Below are positions 19,112 through 27,428 of a DNA stretch of 64,000 nucleotides, in pieces; within the stretch, counting starts at the first letter, position 1, and every line of letters begins with the position of its first letter. The DNA comes from Gramella sp. AN32 (lineage in GTDB: Bacteria > Bacteroidota > Bacteroidia > Flavobacteriales > Flavobacteriaceae): the NCBI RefSeq assembly GCF_023718305.1, contig NZ_QEYO01000018.1, positions 26,822-90,821 on the forward strand, given 5' to 3'. Under the pieces are notes generated by a model. It saw only the letters and a list, made by a program, of their open reading frames with translations. It did not search any database and was not told the DNA's origin. Both the position numbers and the translations under genes were made by a program.

Positions 19112-19876
19112 ATGAAAACAAAAAAGAATGTTATCATTACTGGTGGGGCAAAGGGAGTTGGAGCGGCTTGTGCAAGGTTATTTTTAAAGGAATCTTATAA
19201 TGTTGTAATCCTTGATGTAGATCATTTTTCGGGTAAAAATCTGGAATCAGAATTAGGTGAAACTTGTTTTTTTATAGCCTGTGATGTTTCTGAAGAAAAA
19301 GAGGTTAAGGAGGCTTTCAAAAAAGCTATAGGTCATTTTGGAGAGATTTCAGTACTTATAAATAATGCAGGTATTCAGGTCTATGGTAATTTATTGGATA
19401 CGTCTGAAGATGTTTGGGACCATGTAATGAATGTCAATTTAAAAAGCCATTATCTATGTGCTAAGGAATCTGTTTCTTCAATGTTAAAACTAGGAGGAGG
19501 AGTAATAATTAATGTTTCCAGTGTACAAGCCTTTATTTCTCAGCAAAACGTTGCGGCATATACGACTTCAAAATCTGCATTGTTAGGACTTACCAGAAGT
19601 ATAGCGGTAGATTATGGCCCGAATATTAGATGCGTGGCAATTTGCCCTGGAAGTATAGATACTCCAATGTTCCGGGATGCTATATCAAAATCTAAAGATC
19701 CAGAAAAAGTTTTTAGGGAATGTGAGCAAATGCACTTGATGGAACGTATAGCCAAGCCGGAGGAAGTTGCAGAACTAATTGGGTTTGCAGCCAGCGATAA
19801 AGCTTCATTTATTACCGGACAGGCTCTAAGAATAGACGGAGGACTAGGTATCTCGATACCAGGAAGTAAGCAGTAA
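19112..19876 (+). CDS. SDR-family NAD(P)-dependent oxidoreductase
   Basis: 254 residues. Cofactor loop TGGAKGVG at about 11-18, CDVSEE, NNAG near 86, catalytic Ser in NVSSVQA, YTTSK (Tyr ~149, Lys ~153) and FITGQALRIDGG at the end. LDVDH after beta-2 suggests NAD preference. It is only moderately similar to the SDR at 17932, so the two probably act on different steps, one on the aldose (or 2-keto-3-deoxy acid) and one on the other. It lies after the FAH remnant on the same strand. Confidence 0.85.
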   Translation: MKTKKNVIITGGAKGVGAACARLFLKESYNVVILDVDHFSGKNLESELGETCFFIACDVSEEKEVKEAFKKAIGHFGEISVLINNAGIQVYGNLLDTSEDVWDHVMNVNLKSHYLCAKESVSSMLKLGGGVIINVSSVQAFISQQNVAAYTTSKSALLGLTRSIAVDYGPNIRCVAICPGSIDTPMFRDAISKSKDPEKVFRECEQMHLMERIAKPEEVAELIGFAASDKASFITGQALRIDGGLGISIPGSKQ

Positions 19877-19937
19877 TGCCCTGATAGAATAAAAGGTATA
19901 TTTTATCAGTTAATTAAACATTTTATAAACCATCTAA

Positions 19938-20975
19938 ATGATAAAGAATAATGATCTTGAAAATAGCTGTTCTGTTTCTGATGAATGGACTTATAAGGAA
20001 ATGCAGGTTGTTTACTTAGAAAATAACTTTTTACGAATTGGGATTTTAGTAGGAAGGGGGAGTGACATTTTTGAATTTAGATATAAGCCCAAAGATATAG
20101 ATCCGCTATTAAGGCTGCCAAAAGGGATTAGAAATCCTTTAAAAGAATATAGCCAGATGCAAAATCCTGCAGGGAAATTTGAAGAATATTATTATGGTGG
20201 TTGGCAAGAAGTTTTGCCTAATAGTCCTGTTTTTAATTATCGTGGAAAAATACTTGGGCAACATGGTGAGACTTCACTCAATCCATGGAAGTATTCAATT
20301 ATAAAAGATACTAAAGAGGAGGTAGTCGTGAAGGTCTGGACAGAATTATTATGCATGCCATTATTATTAGAAAAAACACTCTGTCTTAAGCAGAATGATA
20401 CCAGATTATATATTTCTGAAAAACTTACCAATAAAGGGAAAACAACGCTGGATATTATGTGGGGCCATCATATTGCATTCGGACTACCTTTTATAAAAGA
20501 AGGTGTTACCATTGAAACGAATGCTAAAACCTTTATTGCAGAATCTTTAATGCCTTCTAACAGACGTTTCAAACCCGACAAAAAATTCAAATGGCCAATT
20601 GGAGAAAATATAGATGGTGCTAAAGACGATGCGAGTTTGATTCCTGATGAAAATGGAGCTTCCTATAGTGAACTTTGTTACCTGGAAGGTTATGAAAAGG
20701 ACGCTTATTATACCATAAAGAATAAAGAAAAGAATTTATCATTCAATGTAAAATGGAATGGTAATATGTTTAAATGTCTTTGGATTTGGGAAGAACGCTA
20801 TGCTGCTAAAGATTTTCCATGGTGGGGTGATTGCTATACTGTTGCCCTGGAACCATGGACCTCGTCGGGTACTAATAATCCAGATAAAGCCATTGAGAAT
20901 TCAGAATGGCTAAAAATTAAATCTGGAGAAACTATTGAAACTAATTTATGTGCAGGAATATTTGAAGATACTTAG
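19938..20975 (+). CDS. DUF4432/aldose-1-epimerase-like protein
   Basis: 345 residues with a galactose-mutarotase-like beta-supersandwich signature: LRIGILVGRGSDIFEF, YYGGWQEVLPN, LGQHGETSLNPW, MWGHHIAFGLPF and ALEPWTS. These correspond to the GG-Q-LPN, HG and GHH motifs of DUF4432/aldose epimerase proteins. Such proteins interconvert anomers of sugars before dehydrogenation. It closes the sugar-catabolic block; after it the gene density falls and the mobile element begins. Confidence 0.75.
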   Translation: MIKNNDLENSCSVSDEWTYKEMQVVYLENNFLRIGILVGRGSDIFEFRYKPKDIDPLLRLPKGIRNPLKEYSQMQNPAGKFEEYYYGGWQEVLPNSPVFNYRGKILGQHGETSLNPWKYSIIKDTKEEVVVKVWTELLCMPLLLEKTLCLKQNDTRLYISEKLTNKGKTTLDIMWGHHIAFGLPFIKEGVTIETNAKTFIAESLMPSNRRFKPDKKFKWPIGENIDGAKDDASLIPDENGASYSELCYLEGYEKDAYYTIKNKEKNLSFNVKWNGNMFKCLWIWEERYAAKDFPWWGDCYTVALEPWTSSGTNNPDKAIENSEWLKIKSGETIETNLCAGIFEDT

Positions 20976-21764
20976 ATATATCCCGGGAAAAAGAAAGAAA
21001 ACAACTCCTTTTTCTTATGCTTTAGGACAATTCCCAATAATAGAAAAATCAAGGCTCTCAAAAATTTGTAAGCTTTTTATTCACTTTAGTAAAGAATAAG
21101 ATCAGAATTGTATGATTTTCAATACTAAATTTTATCTACTCTTATATTCTATTTTATTAAAAAGGATTAAGCAGTTCTATTTATAATAATTTTAAATGAG
21201 CATTAAATTTTGACCTGCAATAAGCACTCGGAACATTTTCGCTTACCCCGTTGATCTCGAGAAAGAGCTTCACTACAAAAATCTTGAACCTAACTCCAAA
21301 GCTTGCGGTTTCCATTTCACTTGCCCGCTCATTCCCGAGAAAATTCGGGAAACGACCAAACTCCATTTCAATCTCCATCTTTGAAGTTCAGTCCGCTTTA
21401 AACTCAACGGAAAAGAAAAATCCCTTTTCATTATCCGGTCAGCCCATTTCCCTGCATTTCGCGAAAAGCTACATTCGGGGAAAAGAGCTTATTTACATTG
21501 GTCTTGGACACAACCCCCAATTTAGGGAAGGAACACTTTATTCCTGAGCCAAAATTGTGAATTAAGTCCGCCAAATCGGAATTCCATTTAATTATTTGAT
21601 GCCGCTTCCTATGTTTTTGTATTTCACAAAAGCCTTTAGAATATACTTCCGCACCCTCACTGTCCCTCCCATTTTTTGAAAGCAAAATACCAACATTTGG
21701 AAGTTGAACGGACTGCATAAGCCAGTCGTTCCTCCTTTTTATAAGTCCTTATCAATTCCAAATA
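20976..21764. other. Gene-poor junction between sugar locus and mobile element
   Basis: About 790 bp without a convincing gene. The first ~200 bp are very AT-rich. From about 21200 to 21740 the base composition becomes richer in GC, with several overlapping open frames on both strands and none with recognisable features. A hairpin (TTCCCGA-gaaaat-TCGGGAA, 21332-21351) is visible. This may be the end of the conjugative element or a conserved non-coding segment of it; no att repeat or tRNA was seen. Confidence 0.4.
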
Positions 21765-22004
21765 TTGAAAAATGTATCAGCAACAAAAAAAGGTAACAGC
21801 GAGGGCGCTATAGGAAGTAAATCTAAAATGAAACTTATGAAATCTTACAAAAACATAAAAAAGGAAGTGACACCAAAAAAAACAAAAAAGGAAAACGCTC
21901 AAGATATAATAAGTAAATCATTTCAAAAAAATATCAAAGTAAACTATCTGAAAGGTTCAGGTAGCATTTTAATTAATCCTGTCTGCCGAAAGGTAGATCT
22001 TTAA
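21765..22004 (+). CDS. Small lysine-rich hypothetical protein
   Basis: 79 codons from a TTG start, ending 11 bp before ssb. The product is very basic (KKGN, SKSKMKLMKSYKNIKKE, KKTKKEN), as for a nucleic-acid-binding peptide. Its last residues (NPVCRKVDL) are encoded by a short palindromic element like those found elsewhere in this region, so the C-terminus may be secondary. No good ribosome-binding site is seen; it may not be translated. Confidence 0.3.
   Translation: MKNVSATKKGNSEGAIGSKSKMKLMKSYKNIKKEVTPKKTKKENAQDIISKSFQKNIKVNYLKGSGSILINPVCRKVDL
21978..21996. repeat. CCTGCC-type palindromic element, degenerate copy
   Basis: CCTGTCTGCCGAAAGGTAG, closely related to the copy at 23888-23908 (CCTGTCTGCCGGCAAGGTAG). 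It overlaps the 3' end of the small basic frame upstream of ssb. Confidence 0.5.
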
Positions 22005-22015
22005 ATCTTTAAGTT

Positions 22016-22372
22016 ATGAGTACTTTAAAAAATCACGTACAGTTAATTGGAAACGTTGGCCAGGAGCCAAGTATTACCAACCTTGAAAGCGGTAAAAAAG
22101 TAGCCCGTTTTTCACTTGCCACCAACGAGTATTACAAAAACGAAAAAGGCGAGAAAGTGCAAAATACCGAATGGCACACCATAGTGACCTGGGGCAAAAC
22201 TGCCGAAATTATCGAGCAATACGCTGGAAAAGGTAAAGAAATCGGAGTAAGCGGAAAACTCAAATCCCGAAGCTACGAGGATAAGGATGGCGTAAAACGC
22301 TATGTAACCGAAGTGGAAGCCAACGAAATTCTATTGCTGGGTAGTGGGAATGCTAACAACAATACCCATTAG
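22016..22372 (+). CDS. ssb: Single-stranded DNA-binding protein (element-encoded)
   Basis: 118 residues forming one OB-fold: LKNHVQLIGNVGQEPSI, ARFSLATNEYY, TEWHTIVTWGKTAEIIEQY and KEIGVSGKLKSRSYEDKDG. The C-terminal acidic tail of chromosomal SSB is missing; the protein ends GNANNNTH, a known trait of many plasmid and conjugative-element SSBs in this phylum. It should coat the transferred strand during conjugation. A strong terminator follows at once, so it is the end of its transcript. Confidence 0.93.
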   Translation: MSTLKNHVQLIGNVGQEPSITNLESGKKVARFSLATNEYYKNEKGEKVQNTEWHTIVTWGKTAEIIEQYAGKGKEIGVSGKLKSRSYEDKDGVKRYVTEVEANEILLLGSGNANNNTH

Positions 22373-22384
22373 CAGTTAAATAAA

Positions 22385-22423
22385 AGAGGGCGGATACTTG
22401 CTTAGGGTAGCGCCCTCTTTTTT
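22385..22423 (+). terminator. Rho-independent terminator after ssb
   Basis: Perfect 8-bp stem AGAGGGCG (22385-22392) and CGCCCTCT (22411-22418) followed by a T run to 22423. Confidence 0.85.
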
Positions 22424-22450
22424 CATTTCAACCCTTTAAAACAGATTAAA

Positions 22451-22900
22451 ATGAAAACGAAAGTTAATGAAATATCGATAAAATATCAGGGAAATTTTAA
22501 AATCTCACAGGCGCCAAAAATAACTTCTTCCGTGAGTGCGGCAGAGCTATTATTTGTTACATGGAATAAAGACCAGATCGGACTGCAGGAATGTTTTAAA
22601 ATCATGCTATTGAACAATGCCAATAGAGTGAAGGGCATTTTTGAAGTTTCTACCGGTGGGATTACCGGCACCCTTGTAGATCTGCGCATCCTGTTTGCGG
22701 TAGTATTAAAGTCATTAGCGGTGAATTTGATAATTTCCCATAATCACCCTTCCGGAACTTTGAAACCCAGCGAGGCAGATAAACGCCTGACCGAAAAAAT
22801 TAAAAAGGCAGGGGAACTTTTAGACATTAAAATCCTTGATCATTTAATCCTGACCCCCGATGGTGATTATTTTAGTTTTGCAGATGAAGGCATACTTTAA
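22451..22900 (+). CDS. radC: RadC/JAB-domain protein
   Basis: 149 residues. The JAMM metal motif is complete: SHNHPSG at about 95-101 followed by SEADKRLT with the Asp ligand, and ILDHLILTPDGDYFSFADEG at the C-terminus. Only the JAB domain is present; the helix-hairpin-helix part of chromosomal RadC is missing, as is normal for copies on mobile elements. The biochemical role is not settled. The upstream gap holds the ssb terminator, so it has its own promoter. Confidence 0.9.
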   Translation: MKTKVNEISIKYQGNFKISQAPKITSSVSAAELLFVTWNKDQIGLQECFKIMLLNNANRVKGIFEVSTGGITGTLVDLRILFAVVLKSLAVNLIISHNHPSGTLKPSEADKRLTEKIKKAGELLDIKILDHLILTPDGDYFSFADEGIL

Positions 22901-22935
22901 ATGCTATTATATGAAATTACAAAAATTAGCTAAAG

Positions 22936-22966
22936 AACATCTCTGAAATTCCGGGGATGTTTTTTT
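22936..22966 (+). terminator. Probable terminator after radC
   Basis: AACATC (22936-22941) pairs with GATGTT (22956-22961), and the stem is followed by a T run. The stem is short, so strength is uncertain. Confidence 0.55.
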
Positions 22967-23151
22967 ATGCTTTGAAAAGTGAAATTCGTAAAAAATCCTT
23001 ATATTTAAAAAGCTGATCTTCAGCATTTATTTTTACGTATAGTGAGCCTATTATTTTGACTTTCGCTGCTCCCTATACCCATCAATTTATTTTACAAGGA
23101 ATCTTGAATTCTAAGAAAAAAGCAATTGGCTATTAGCCAGATTGTATAATT

Positions 23152-23177
23152 TTTTTGTCCGCCTGGCAGGACAAAAA
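23152..23177. repeat. Inverted repeat around a GCCTGGCA core
   Basis: Perfect 9-bp arms TTTTTGTCC and GGACAAAAA flank GCCTGGCA. The core is related to the CCTGCC/GGCAGG palindromes elsewhere in this element. It could also act as a bidirectional terminator because both sides present T or A runs. Confidence 0.6.
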
Positions 23178-23191
23178 GGAATAGCAAGAGG

Positions 23192-23213
23192 GTAACGGGC
23201 AAAGCCACGTTAC
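23192..23213. other. Candidate origin of transfer hairpin
   Basis: GTAACG-GGC-aaa-GCC-a-CGTTAC forms a nearly perfect hairpin 137 bp upstream of the BfmA-like and relaxase genes. Origins of transfer are usually next to the relaxase gene and carry such an inverted repeat beside the nick site. Assignment rests on position and structure alone. Confidence 0.4.
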
Positions 23214-23227
23214 ACATTCGACATGAA

Positions 23228-23248
23228 TTTTAAATAACTGAATATCAG
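23228..23248. promoter_or_regulatory. Motif shared with the tra promoter region
   Basis: TTTTAAATAACTGA followed by ATATCAG, containing CTGA-ATA-TCAG. The same 14-mer followed by TAATCAG occurs at 41409-41429 upstream of traE. It lies ~100 bp before the mobilisation genes. Confidence 0.45.
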
Positions 23249-23293
23249 ATATTTAAAAAGAGCATTATTTAATTTTTAGGTATTCGGAAGTCA

Positions 23294-23349
23294 TTTTTTA
23301 CTAAAAACCTTCCGCAGCCCCCGAAAAATGGTCAGTTTTTTACTAAAAA
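23294..23349 (+). promoter_or_regulatory. Direct repeats TTTTTTACTAAAAA before mobilisation operon
   Basis: The 14-mer occurs at 23294-23307 and 23336-23349, a 42-bp offset (about four helical turns); the second copy abuts the ATG at 23350. Both are preceded by GTCA. They may be binding sites for an auto-regulatory mobilisation protein. Confidence 0.45.
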
Positions 23350-23769
23350 ATGGATAGAGAGTATAAAAAAGAGCAATTTGAGACTTTAAAAATCAAGTCT
23401 TCCGTAGCTAAAAAATTTAGACGGTTTAGTCGTGCTATTTCAAAATCCCAGTCAGTCAGCTTGCTTTTGATGATTGAGTTTTTTGAAGAGCATGGTATTT
23501 CCCCGGCGGAATCTATGGGTCCCAAAATGCAAACCCTGGAGCACCTGATCAAAAAAAGGATCAATGGGGTCATTGCTATTTTAAAGGATATTGAGAAGGG
23601 CCAAACCAAACCTACCGTAGCCATGCTGCAATCCTTATTTGAGGAGACTGCACCTAAAAAACAACCCCTGATCTTAGAGAGAAAATTTGTGGAGAAAAAA
23701 AAGGAAGTACGCCTGCCTGCCGGCGAGGCAGGCTTTCAAGAAAAACGAAACCCCAATAACGAACTATAA
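23350..23769 (+). CDS. bfmA: BfmA/BtgA-family mobilisation accessory protein
   Basis: 139 residues. The N-terminal part (FETLKIKSSVAKKFRRFSRA, then SQSVSLLLMIEFFEEHGISP) resembles the DNA-binding accessory mobilisation proteins BfmA/BtgA of Bacteroides elements, probably ribbon-helix-helix like. It precedes the relaxase by 11 bp, as an accessory relaxosome protein would. Residues ~119-127 (VRLPAGEAG) are encoded by a 23-bp palindrome that appears to have inserted near the 3' end of the gene without breaking the frame. Confidence 0.7.
   Translation: MDREYKKEQFETLKIKSSVAKKFRRFSRAISKSQSVSLLLMIEFFEEHGISPAESMGPKMQTLEHLIKKRINGVIAILKDIEKGQTKPTVAMLQSLFEETAPKKQPLILERKFVEKKKEVRLPAGEAGFQEKRNPNNEL
23711..23733. 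repeat. CCTGCC-type palindromic element inside a gene
   Basis: GCCTGCC (23711-23717), loop TGCCGGCGA, GGCAGGC (23727-23733): a perfect 7-bp stem. It encodes the LPAGEAG peptide in the BfmA-like protein; such LPAG-QAG peptides mark palindromic insertions in many Bacteroidota genes. Confidence 0.75.
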
Positions 23770-23780
23770 AATTTTGATCC

Positions 23781-24833
23781 ATGTATATCACCATCACATC
23801 ACAGAAATTGGGCGGGAATTACTCCCAGGGTTCAGCGGACTTTGTGGACTACCTGGAAAAGGAAAACCAGGGATTGGATCCAGAGGACCTGTCTGCCGGC
23901 AAGGTAGGTAGGGAATACTTTTTTAATCAATATGGAAACCAGATTTCAGCTGAGGAAGTGAGCCGGGAAATTGACGCCAATACCGCTAAACTGGAAAAGA
24001 CCGAACCCAGGTTTTATTCCATAACAGTGAGCCCTTCAAAATACGAATTGAATAGACTACAGGACAGCAGCAAAGATCTGAAAAAATACACCCGGGAATT
24101 GATGAAGGATTATGTGGCATCTTTTAACCGGGAGATCAATGGCAGACCGGTCAACATAGATGACATAAAATACTTTGCAAAAATCGAGCATCAACGAAGC
24201 TTTAAAGGAACAGATAAACAAGTCCGGGAAAACCAGCCTTTTGCCTCTACAATAATTCAACTAAAAAGCGATATACAAAAAGTGGGGCGTGGTGAACTCC
24301 CTGGTAATATCACAAAGATGGAACGTGAAATTCATAAACTTGAAAAGGCAGCCCCACATCAGCAGGATGGAAAACGGATCGTTCAGGGAATGCCCAAGCA
24401 GGGAAACCAAAGCCATATTCATATTATCGTGAGCCGCAAGGACGCTTCCAACAGGTTCAGCTTATCCCCCGGTAGCAAATACAAAGCTTCCCAGGTAGAA
24501 TTAAATGGAAAAACAGTCAAACGAGGTTTTGACCGTGACAAATTTTTCGGAAAAGCTGAAAAGACATTTGACAAAAGCTTTGGATATCAACGGAATTTTG
24601 TAGAAACCTATACCGCCAGGAAAGAGTTCATTAAAAACCCCAAAAACTATTTTTCCGCTTTAATGAAGCTGCCCACCAATGAGAAAGCGGTTGCTATGAA
24701 AATGCTAAAAGAATCCGGGATGCCCCTGATGCCCAGTATTCCTACCAATAAGGCCCAGTTGGCATTAAAGGTATTCAACCGATTGAGGCGCGGTGTGGAT
24801 ATAGCGATCAAATCCAGTTCTATCGGAATTTAA
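23781..24833 (+). CDS. DUF5712-type relaxase (MobB-like)
   Basis: 350 residues. Conserved parts are MYITITSQKLGGNYSQGS, EYFFNQYGNQISAEEV, FYSITVSPSKYEL and the histidine motif SHIHIIVSRKD at about 211-221, which fits the metal-binding HxH of small Rep/Mob-fold relaxases. It would nick at oriT and lead the strand into the recipient. Near residue 40 the palindrome at 23888-23908 encodes LSAGKVG. It stands between the BfmA-like gene and the coupling protein gene (10 bp on). Confidence 0.8.
   Translation: MYITITSQKLGGNYSQGSADFVDYLEKENQGLDPEDLSAGKVGREYFFNQYGNQISAEEVSREIDANTAKLEKTEPRFYSITVSPSKYELNRLQDSSKDLKKYTRELMKDYVASFNREINGRPVNIDDIKYFAKIEHQRSFKGTDKQVRENQPFASTIIQLKSDIQKVGRGELPGNITKMEREIHKLEKAAPHQQDGKRIVQGMPKQGNQSHIHIIVSRKDASNRFSLSPGSKYKASQVELNGKTVKRGFDRDKFFGKAEKTFDKSFGYQRNFVETYTARKEFIKNPKNYFSALMKLPTNEKAVAMKMLKESGMPLMPSIPTNKAQLALKVFNRLRRGVDIAIKSSSIGI
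23888..23908. repeat. CCTGCC-type palindromic element, degenerate, inside relaxase gene
   Basis: CCTGTCTGCCGGCAAGGTAG(G), in frame within the relaxase reading frame; nearly the same sequence stands before ssb at 21978. Confidence 0.5.
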
Positions 24834-24843
24834 ATGAAAAGTT

Positions 24844-26424
24844 ATGGAGTCATTCAGTGTAATAAACATCATATCAATGATCGCTTTGGGGAGTTTGCTT
24901 TTCTACGGGCTATACCGGGTTTCCAGATTTGCCTTTTTTATCAATACGATACTGCTATTGGGATTCATCGGTTATTTCTTTTATCCACACCAGATAATTG
25001 AAAGCCTATTGTATGTTGGTTGTCCTTTGTTGTTGATCAATACGGTTTTTTATGTTTTTCTCCATTCTACTTATATAGAAGATAAGGTTGCTAAGAAGTA
25101 TCAGGTCAATTTTAAAACGAGGAGCAAAGATTTTAAAGTTGCAAATATAAAACGCGGGGCCTCCATTATTGGCTCTGCCGGGAGTGGCAAAACGGAAAGC
25201 GTGGTCTATGGTTTCCTAAAGCATTTTCAGAAATACAATTTTTGTGGGGTGATCCACGATTATAAAGATTTTGAAATTACGGAAATGGCCTATCCGCTTT
25301 TTAAGAATTCGGATATTCCTTTTAAAGTGATTTCTTTTGATAAAATCATCCATCGGGTCAATCCCATTGCCCCACGATATCTGGAAAATGAAGAAAGCGT
25401 CAATGAAATTTCCAGGGTGCTGATTGAAAATCTGTTGGAACAAAAGGAATCGGGCACGAGCGGAACAACGAAATTTTTTAATGATGCTGCGGAAGGATTG
25501 ATAGGGGGGATGATCTGGAAATTGAAAACTTCCTACCCCGAATACTGCACCTTACCCCATTTAATAGCTATATATCAATTCCTGGACACAGACAGCCTTA
25601 TAAACTTTTTGGATTCAAACAGGACTTCCAGAGCGATGGCAGATGCTTTTATTAGCGGTAAAGATTCCGATAGGCAAACCGCAGGGGTAAAAAGTACCCT
25701 GGCCAACGCCTTAAAACGCATCAGTACCCAAAACATCTTTATGGCCCTATCTGCAGATGAAGTACCACTGAATATTAATAGTCCTGAGAATCCGGTGGTA
25801 ATTTCGGTAGTGAACAATCCAAAATTTGAAGCTTCTTATTCCCCGGTGATCGCTGCCATTATCCATACAATAACCAAGCAAATGAGTTTGCGAAATTCTA
25901 ATCCCTCTTTTCTAATGATGGAAGAAGCACCAACCATACGCTTACTGAATATGCACCGCATTCCGGCTACTTTAAGAAGTTATGATATTGCCACGGTGTA
26001 TGTGATGCAGGACAAGATCCAGAACGATATGATGTATGGAGATAAAGCTAGTAAGGCGATATTGAGCAATCTGTCCTATCAGTTCTTCGGAAAGGTAAAC
26101 GATCCTGATACCGCCAAATATTACGAACGCTTTTTCGAGATCGTCAAAAATCCCACAACGAGCATTAGCAGAGGCCATAACCTGGATTTCGATACCCGGA
26201 TAACAACCGGGGAAAAGGAGATGCCAAAAATTAGGGCCGATGTGTTTTTCAGGTTGAAGCAAGGCGAATTTATTACCTATGCCGATGGGAAGGACAAGAA
26301 GGTACAGTTTAAATTGTCTAAAATTCGGAGACAATTTCCTGAAATAACAAAGGAATATTTAAGTAAGGATTTGCAGTCTAATTTTGAGCGCATATATGAT
26401 GAGGCCCGGTCTATATTTAAATGA
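24844..26424 (+). CDS. VirD4/TraG-type conjugation coupling ATPase
   Basis: 526 residues. Three hydrophobic segments in the first ~75 residues anchor it in the inner membrane. Walker A is GSAGSGKTE at about 109-117, Walker B is the FLMMEEAPT stretch near 356, and DKIQNDMMYG with the Gln-rich sensor follows. It links the relaxase-bound DNA to the type IV channel. It is the last gene of the mobilisation operon. Confidence 0.9.
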   Translation: MESFSVINIISMIALGSLLFYGLYRVSRFAFFINTILLLGFIGYFFYPHQIIESLLYVGCPLLLINTVFYVFLHSTYIEDKVAKKYQVNFKTRSKDFKVANIKRGASIIGSAGSGKTESVVYGFLKHFQKYNFCGVIHDYKDFEITEMAYPLFKNSDIPFKVISFDKIIHRVNPIAPRYLENEESVNEISRVLIENLLEQKESGTSGTTKFFNDAAEGLIGGMIWKLKTSYPEYCTLPHLIAIYQFLDTDSLINFLDSNRTSRAMADAFISGKDSDRQTAGVKSTLANALKRISTQNIFMALSADEVPLNINSPENPVVISVVNNPKFEASYSPVIAAIIHTITKQMSLRNSNPSFLMMEEAPTIRLLNMHRIPATLRSYDIATVYVMQDKIQNDMMYGDKASKAILSNLSYQFFGKVNDPDTAKYYERFFEIVKNPTTSISRGHNLDFDTRITTGEKEMPKIRADVFFRLKQGEFITYADGKDKKVQFKLSKIRRQFPEITKEYLSKDLQSNFERIYDEARSIFK

Positions 26425-26455
26425 TTAAATTTTCTTTGGAAATACTTAAAAAATA

Positions 26456-26554
26456 ATGGCTAAAAAGAAAATGACAAGATGGTTAAAATCTGCCGATATT
26501 ATTTTAATTTTTATGGTATCACATTTTGCTTCCACCCGGTATGAAAGAAGATAA
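26456..26554 (+). CDS. Tiny open frame, possible membrane peptide
   Basis: 32 codons starting MAKKKMTRWLKSAD, then a hydrophobic stretch (IILIFMVSHFA) and a basic tail (STRYERR). It follows the coupling protein by 31 bp. No ribosome-binding site is obvious; it may be a chance frame or a gene remnant. Confidence 0.2.
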   Translation: MAKKKMTRWLKSADIILIFMVSHFASTRYERR

Positions 26555-26594
26555 ATGCCCTGAGAGTTTTAAATCCAAGGCCGAAGTAATAAGA

Positions 26595-27380
26595 TTAAGA
26601 GGAATATTCATTTGGAATTTTCTTTAAAGCTTCCAACTCAATTCCCAAATTATTAAACATATTTAAAATACTGCTAATCTTCAGTTCTTCTTGATTGTAT
26701 TCCTGAGTCTGAATAGCGCAGGAAAATTCCCAAAGTTCCAACACGTTATCTGCATTGATTTCGTAGGATTGGTATTCTTTGTTATCAGAAACTAAGAGAA
26801 GAGAACTCTTAGATTCCAATTGGTTAAAAACCCGTTTATAAACCATTCCATCATCTTTTGTCAACAGGACATAAGTAGTGCCATCTTTTATTTCTTTTAT
26901 ATCCTCAACATAGCGCCCAATGATAAATGAACCATCTTTCATAGGCAGCATAGAATCACCTTTTATAGGAAAGGCGCGATGCTTTCCGGTAGAAAGAAAT
27001 GGCAATTTTATTTTTTCAAGTTGCTCAATATACTCAGGGTCATCATACCCCGCCAAATATCCAGCCGAAGTTTTTACCGGAACAATCTCTATTAAATCTT
27101 CATTTTCGGTATCAACCATGATGGGAAAAAGCACCCTTTGATTACCCAGTTCAATAAATGAGAAATCCTTGGTCTTGGTCAAGTCTTTTCTAATAAGGAT
27201 ATCTACGGGTATTTTGAAATAATCTGATATAGCAACCAATAGGTCAAGATTGGGCTGGGAACGTCCTTCTTCCTTAGACCCAAGGTTAGAACGTGTGATG
27301 CCAAGCTCATCTGCAAGTCTCTCTTGCGAAATGCCCTTTAAATCTCGAAGATGTCGAATATTTTTGGAAATATAATTCAT
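26595..27380 (-). CDS. XRE-S24 LexA/CI-like repressor, probably self-cleaving
   Basis: 261 residues. The N-terminal HTH (RHLRDLKGISQERLADELGI, about 9-60) is joined to a LexA-type S24 domain. The Ser-Lys dyad is Ser143 (KGDSMLP) and Lys182 (MVYKRV), 39 residues apart. Possible Ala-Gly cleavage bonds are Ala106-Gly107 and Ala110-Gly111, upstream as required. DNA damage should therefore inactivate it. It is divergent from the polymerase gene with a perfect palindrome between them, so it most likely represses itself and the SOS cassette. Confidence 0.9.
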   Translation of the reverse strand: MNYISKNIRHLRDLKGISQERLADELGITRSNLGSKEEGRSQPNLDLLVAISDYFKIPVDILIRKDLTKTKDFSFIELGNQRVLFPIMVDTENEDLIEIVPVKTSAGYLAGYDDPEYIEQLEKIKLPFLSTGKHRAFPIKGDSMLPMKDGSFIIGRYVEDIKEIKDGTTYVLLTKDDGMVYKRVFNQLESKSSLLLVSDNKEYQSYEINADNVLELWEFSCAIQTQEYNQEELKISSILNMFNNLGIELEALKKIPNEYSS

Positions 27381-27387
27381 AATGCTA

Positions 27388-27428
27388 CAAAAATAAGCAA
27401 TAGTAACTACATATTGTAGTTATTTTTG
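27388..27428. promoter_or_regulatory. Divergent promoters and repressor operator
   Basis: TAACTACA-TAT-TGTAGTTA (27404-27422) is a perfect 19-bp palindrome. TATTTTTG (27421-27428, +) and the same box on the minus strand (27395-27388) both match the Bacteroidota -7 consensus TAnnTTTG, flanking the palindrome almost symmetrically. The start codons lie 8 bp beyond each box, so both transcripts would be leaderless or nearly so. Confidence 0.75.

Noticed and set aside
20976..21200. tRNA or att site at the left end of the element
   Set aside because: No cloverleaf-compatible sequence and no direct repeat with the right side could be found by eye.
21251..21718. Overlapping 95-98 codon frames on both strands before ssb
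   Set aside because: No domain, no ribosome-binding site, biased low-complexity composition, and the frames overlap each other on opposite strands; treated as non-coding.
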